Positions 34,221-36,360 of a stretch of 36,360 nucleotides of DNA are shown piece by piece. A program made the position numbers and the translations under genes. The stretch comes from an uncultured bacterium (lineage in GTDB: Bacteria > Myxococcota_A > UBA9042 > PHBI01), in assembly GCA_938040325.1 (NCBI GenBank), contig CALHXW010000020.1, positions 1 to 36,360 on the forward strand, in the 5' to 3' direction. The notes under the pieces were generated by a model that was given only the letters and a program-made list of their open reading frames with translations, had not been told where the DNA came from and ran no database searches. How positions within the stretch are numbered: position 1 is the first letter of the stretch; each line of letters starts with the position of its first letter.

Positions 34221-36344
34221 ATGACGACTTCACCGACCCACGCAGCCACCGTCATCGCTCGAGAGCTCAACCTTGCCGAGCGTGGCGTCGCCGCCGTCCT
34301 CGCGCTCCTCGACGAAGGCGCGACCGTCCCGTTCATCGCGCGGTACCGGAAGGAGCGAACGGGGTCTCTCGACGACCTGCAGGTCAGCCAGATCGCTGCC
34401 CGTCGCGGGGTGCTCGCTGAGCTCGTCGCCCGCCGCAAGGCGATCGAACGAGCCATCGCCGAGCAAGGTGCGATGACGGCCGCGCTGCTCGACCGTCTTG
34501 CCGCGTGTCGAACCCGCGCAGAGCTCGAAGACGTCTACGCGCCGTTTAAGAAGCGCCGCAAGACCCGCGGCGATGTGGCGCGCGAGGCCGGCTACGGACC
34601 TATCGCCGCCGAGATCCTGCGCCAGCCGAACCAGCCGCGGATGAGCCGCCCAAGCGACGAGGCACTGGCTGGGGCTCGAGACATTGTCGCCGAGGAGCTC
34701 GCCAACACGCCGGCGCTGCGAGCCCTCATCCGCAAGCTCCTCGCCGAGCACGGCCGGGTCACGGCCAAGAAGAAGCGAGGGCTCAAGGTGCCCGCCGGCA
34801 GCCCGGCGCCCTTTGAGGCGTTCTACGGCCAAGATGAAGCGGTGAGGCGCATCCCGTCGCATCGTTACCTGGCGATCTGCCGTGGCGAGGACCAGGGAGC
34901 GCTGAGTGTGTCGGTCGCCATCGACTTGGACCGCACTCTCGACGCCCTGTTGCGTCGGATCCGCTACGTCCCGCGCTCCCCGCTCGGTCCGGTGCTGCGT
35001 GAAGCGGCCGCCGACAGCCTCAAGAGACTCCTGTTGCCGGCAGCGACAACCGCCGTGCGAGCAGAGCTCAAGCAGCGTGCGGATGAGGCTGCCATCGACG
35101 TGTTTGGCCGCAACCTCACGGCGCTGCTGATGGCTGCCCCGCTGGGGGCCCTGCCCGTCGTGGGCATCGACCCTGGGATCCGCACCGGCTGTAAGTGCGC
35201 GGTCGTCACCCAAGCGGGAGAGGTCGTCGCTGACGCCACGCTCTACATGGTCGGGCGCGGCAGCGACCACGTCGAGCAAGCTCGCAACAAGCTGCGGCAC
35301 CTCATCGACCGCTATGCCCCGCACGCCATCGCTGTCGGCAACGGCACTGGCGGTCGCGAGACGGAGGCCCTTGTCCGCGAGGTCGTCAAAGCACACGCGC
35401 CCACGGTCATCGTCGTCTCGGTCAACGAGGCAGGTGCCAGCGTCTACAGCGCATCGGACATCGCGCGCGAAGAGCTGCCGCAGCTGGATGTGACCATCCG
35501 AGGGGCCGTCTCCATCGCGCGTCGTCTGCAAGACCCGCTCGCCGAGCTGGTCAAGATCGATCCCAAGGCCATCGGCGTCGGCCAGTATCAGCATGACGTC
35601 GACCAGAAGGCGCTCAAGCAGCGCCTCAACGACGTGGTCGAGCGCTGCGTCAATGGCGTCGGCGTCGAGCTCAGCACCGCCAGTGCGCCGCTGCTCGCCC
35701 AAGTCGCCGGCATCGGGCCGAAGCTGTCCCGAGCGATCGTCGCGCACCGCAAGGCAAGCGGCGGGTTCGCGAGCCGCCGGGCGCTGCGTGATGTCGCCGG
35801 ACTTGGCGCCAAGGCGTTTGAGCAGTGCGCAGGTTTTTTGCGCGTGAGCGACGGGACCCATCCCCTCGACGCCTCCGCCGTGCATCCCGAGCGCTATCCG
35901 ATCGTCGAGCGCATGGCCGCTGATCTGGGCGTGCCCCTCGCCAAGCTCGTCGGCGACGCAGCGCTCACCAAGCGCATCGAGCCAGAGCGCTACGTCTCTG
36001 ACGACGTCGGACTGCCCACCCTCACCGACATCCTCCGTGAGCTTGAGAAGCCCGGCCGCGATCCGCGCAAGCAGTTCGAAGCCCCGGCCTTTCGCGCTGA
36101 CGTCAACACCGTCGATGACCTCCGCGAGGGCATGGTGCTCTCCGGCGTGGTCACGAACGTCACCGACTTCGGGGCCTTCGTCGACGTCGGCGTCCACCAA
36201 GACGGCCTGGTGCACGTCTCCAAGCTCGCCGACACCTTCGTCCGCGACCCCCACGCCGTCGTCAGCGCCGGCGATCGCGTCAGCGTCAGGGTGCTGGACG
36301 TCGACGTTAAGCGAAAGCGGATCTCGCTACAGCGGATGGGCTGA
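34221..36344 (+). CDS. tex: Tex family RNA-binding transcription accessory protein
   Basis: A 707-residue Tex protein, a nucleic-acid-binding factor related to eukaryotic Spt6. The N-terminal helical region has VPFIARYRKERTGSLDDLQ, the family hallmark, then VYAPFKKRRKTRGDVARE. A YqgF-like RNase-H fold lies at about 320-450 (VVGIDPGIRTGCKCAVV, NEAGASVYSASDIAREE-type residues), helix-hairpin-helix segments follow (AGIGPKLSRAIVAHRK, GLGAKAFEQCAGFLRV), and a C-terminal S1 domain begins at about 630 (EGMVLSGVVTNVTDFGAFV) and ends the protein with no tail. I chose ATG 34221 because homologues start near there; the in-frame GTG at 34149 would add 24 unrelated residues. No ribosome site precedes 34221. 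Confidence 0.93.
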   Translation: MTTSPTHAATVIARELNLAERGVAAVLALLDEGATVPFIARYRKERTGSLDDLQVSQIAARRGVLAELVARRKAIERAIAEQGAMTAALLDRLAACRTRAELEDVYAPFKKRRKTRGDVAREAGYGPIAAEILRQPNQPRMSRPSDEALAGARDIVAEELANTPALRALIRKLLAEHGRVTAKKKRGLKVPAGSPAPFEAFYGQDEAVRRIPSHRYLAICRGEDQGALSVSVAIDLDRTLDALLRRIRYVPRSPLGPVLREAAADSLKRLLLPAATTAVRAELKQRADEAAIDVFGRNLTALLMAAPLGALPVVGIDPGIRTGCKCAVVTQAGEVVADATLYMVGRGSDHVEQARNKLRHLIDRYAPHAIAVGNGTGGRETEALVREVVKAHAPTVIVVSVNEAGASVYSASDIAREELPQLDVTIRGAVSIARRLQDPLAELVKIDPKAIGVGQYQHDVDQKALKQRLNDVVERCVNGVGVELSTASAPLLAQVAGIGPKLSRAIVAHRKASGGFASRRALRDVAGLGAKAFEQCAGFLRVSDGTHPLDASAVHPERYPIVERMAADLGVPLAKLVGDAALTKRIEPERYVSDDVGLPTLTDILRELEKPGRDPRKQFEAPAFRADVNTVDDLREGMVLSGVVTNVTDFGAFVDVGVHQDGLVHVSKLADTFVRDPHAVVSAGDRVSVRVLDVDVKRKRISLQRMG

Positions 36345-36360
36345 GGGGCGCTACCGTAGC

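Noticed and set aside
34230-36254. A 674-codon open frame antisense to tex
   Set aside because: It mirrors the GC-rich codon pattern of tex, lacks family motifs, and tex itself has a full domain set.

Overview
The window is a high-GC, gene-dense bacterial chromosome segment. It most resembles the former Deltaproteobacteria (Myxococcota/Bradymonadales-type). This rests on the division/wall cluster order, a cysteine-repeat lipoprotein typical of that group, a bactofilin, a Gld-type ABC operon and a MurE with the meso-diaminopimelate signature. The taxonomic placement is inference; no rRNA or other marker is present.

Layout. (1) 2-262: the 3' end of atpC with a strong terminator. (2) 263-772: no intact gene; a minus-strand stretch reads like a decayed coding sequence. 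(3) 773-1717: a methyltransferase resembling the C-terminal domain of ovothiol enzymes. (4) 1846-6201, minus strand: bactofilin, a small Gly-rich membrane protein, two DUF4178 proteins and a membrane-fused spermidine-synthase-like protein, apparently one locus. (5) 6432-12366, plus strand: a GldA/GldF/GldG-like ABC system followed by a DUF4340 protein. (6) 12395-15006, minus strand: a lipoprotein, an OmpR-family regulator with an atypical receiver, and a glutamine-synthetase homologue that has lost its catalytic residues. (7) 15277-17007: a secreted or anchored lipoprotein with about 80 cysteines, closed by a terminator. (8) 17734-33917: the dcw cluster mraZ-rsmH-ftsL-ftsI-murE-murF-mraY-ftsW-murG-murB-ftsQ-ftsA-ftsZ. 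(9) 34221-36344: the RNA-binding protein Tex.

How the genes work together. In the dcw cluster MurE, MurF, MraY, MurG and MurB make lipid II, FtsW and FtsI polymerise and cross-link septal wall, and FtsL, FtsQ, FtsA and FtsZ build the divisome. Nearly every junction is a stop/start overlap (ATGA, TGATG or TAATG), so translation is probably coupled from rsmH to ftsA; ftsZ alone sits behind an AT-rich 86-base gap. murC and murD, usually found in such clusters, are absent here. Upstream of mraZ there is a set of GTGGATC boxes, several in 10-base-spaced pairs. One pair fills the spacer of the best promoter candidate and another lies just before the mraZ ATG, which fits MraZ autoregulation.

The most promising little-described systems are the bactofilin/DUF4178/SpeE-like locus and the pseudo-glutamine-synthetase operon with its GlnR-like regulator. 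All family calls come from reading motifs; no database search was possible.
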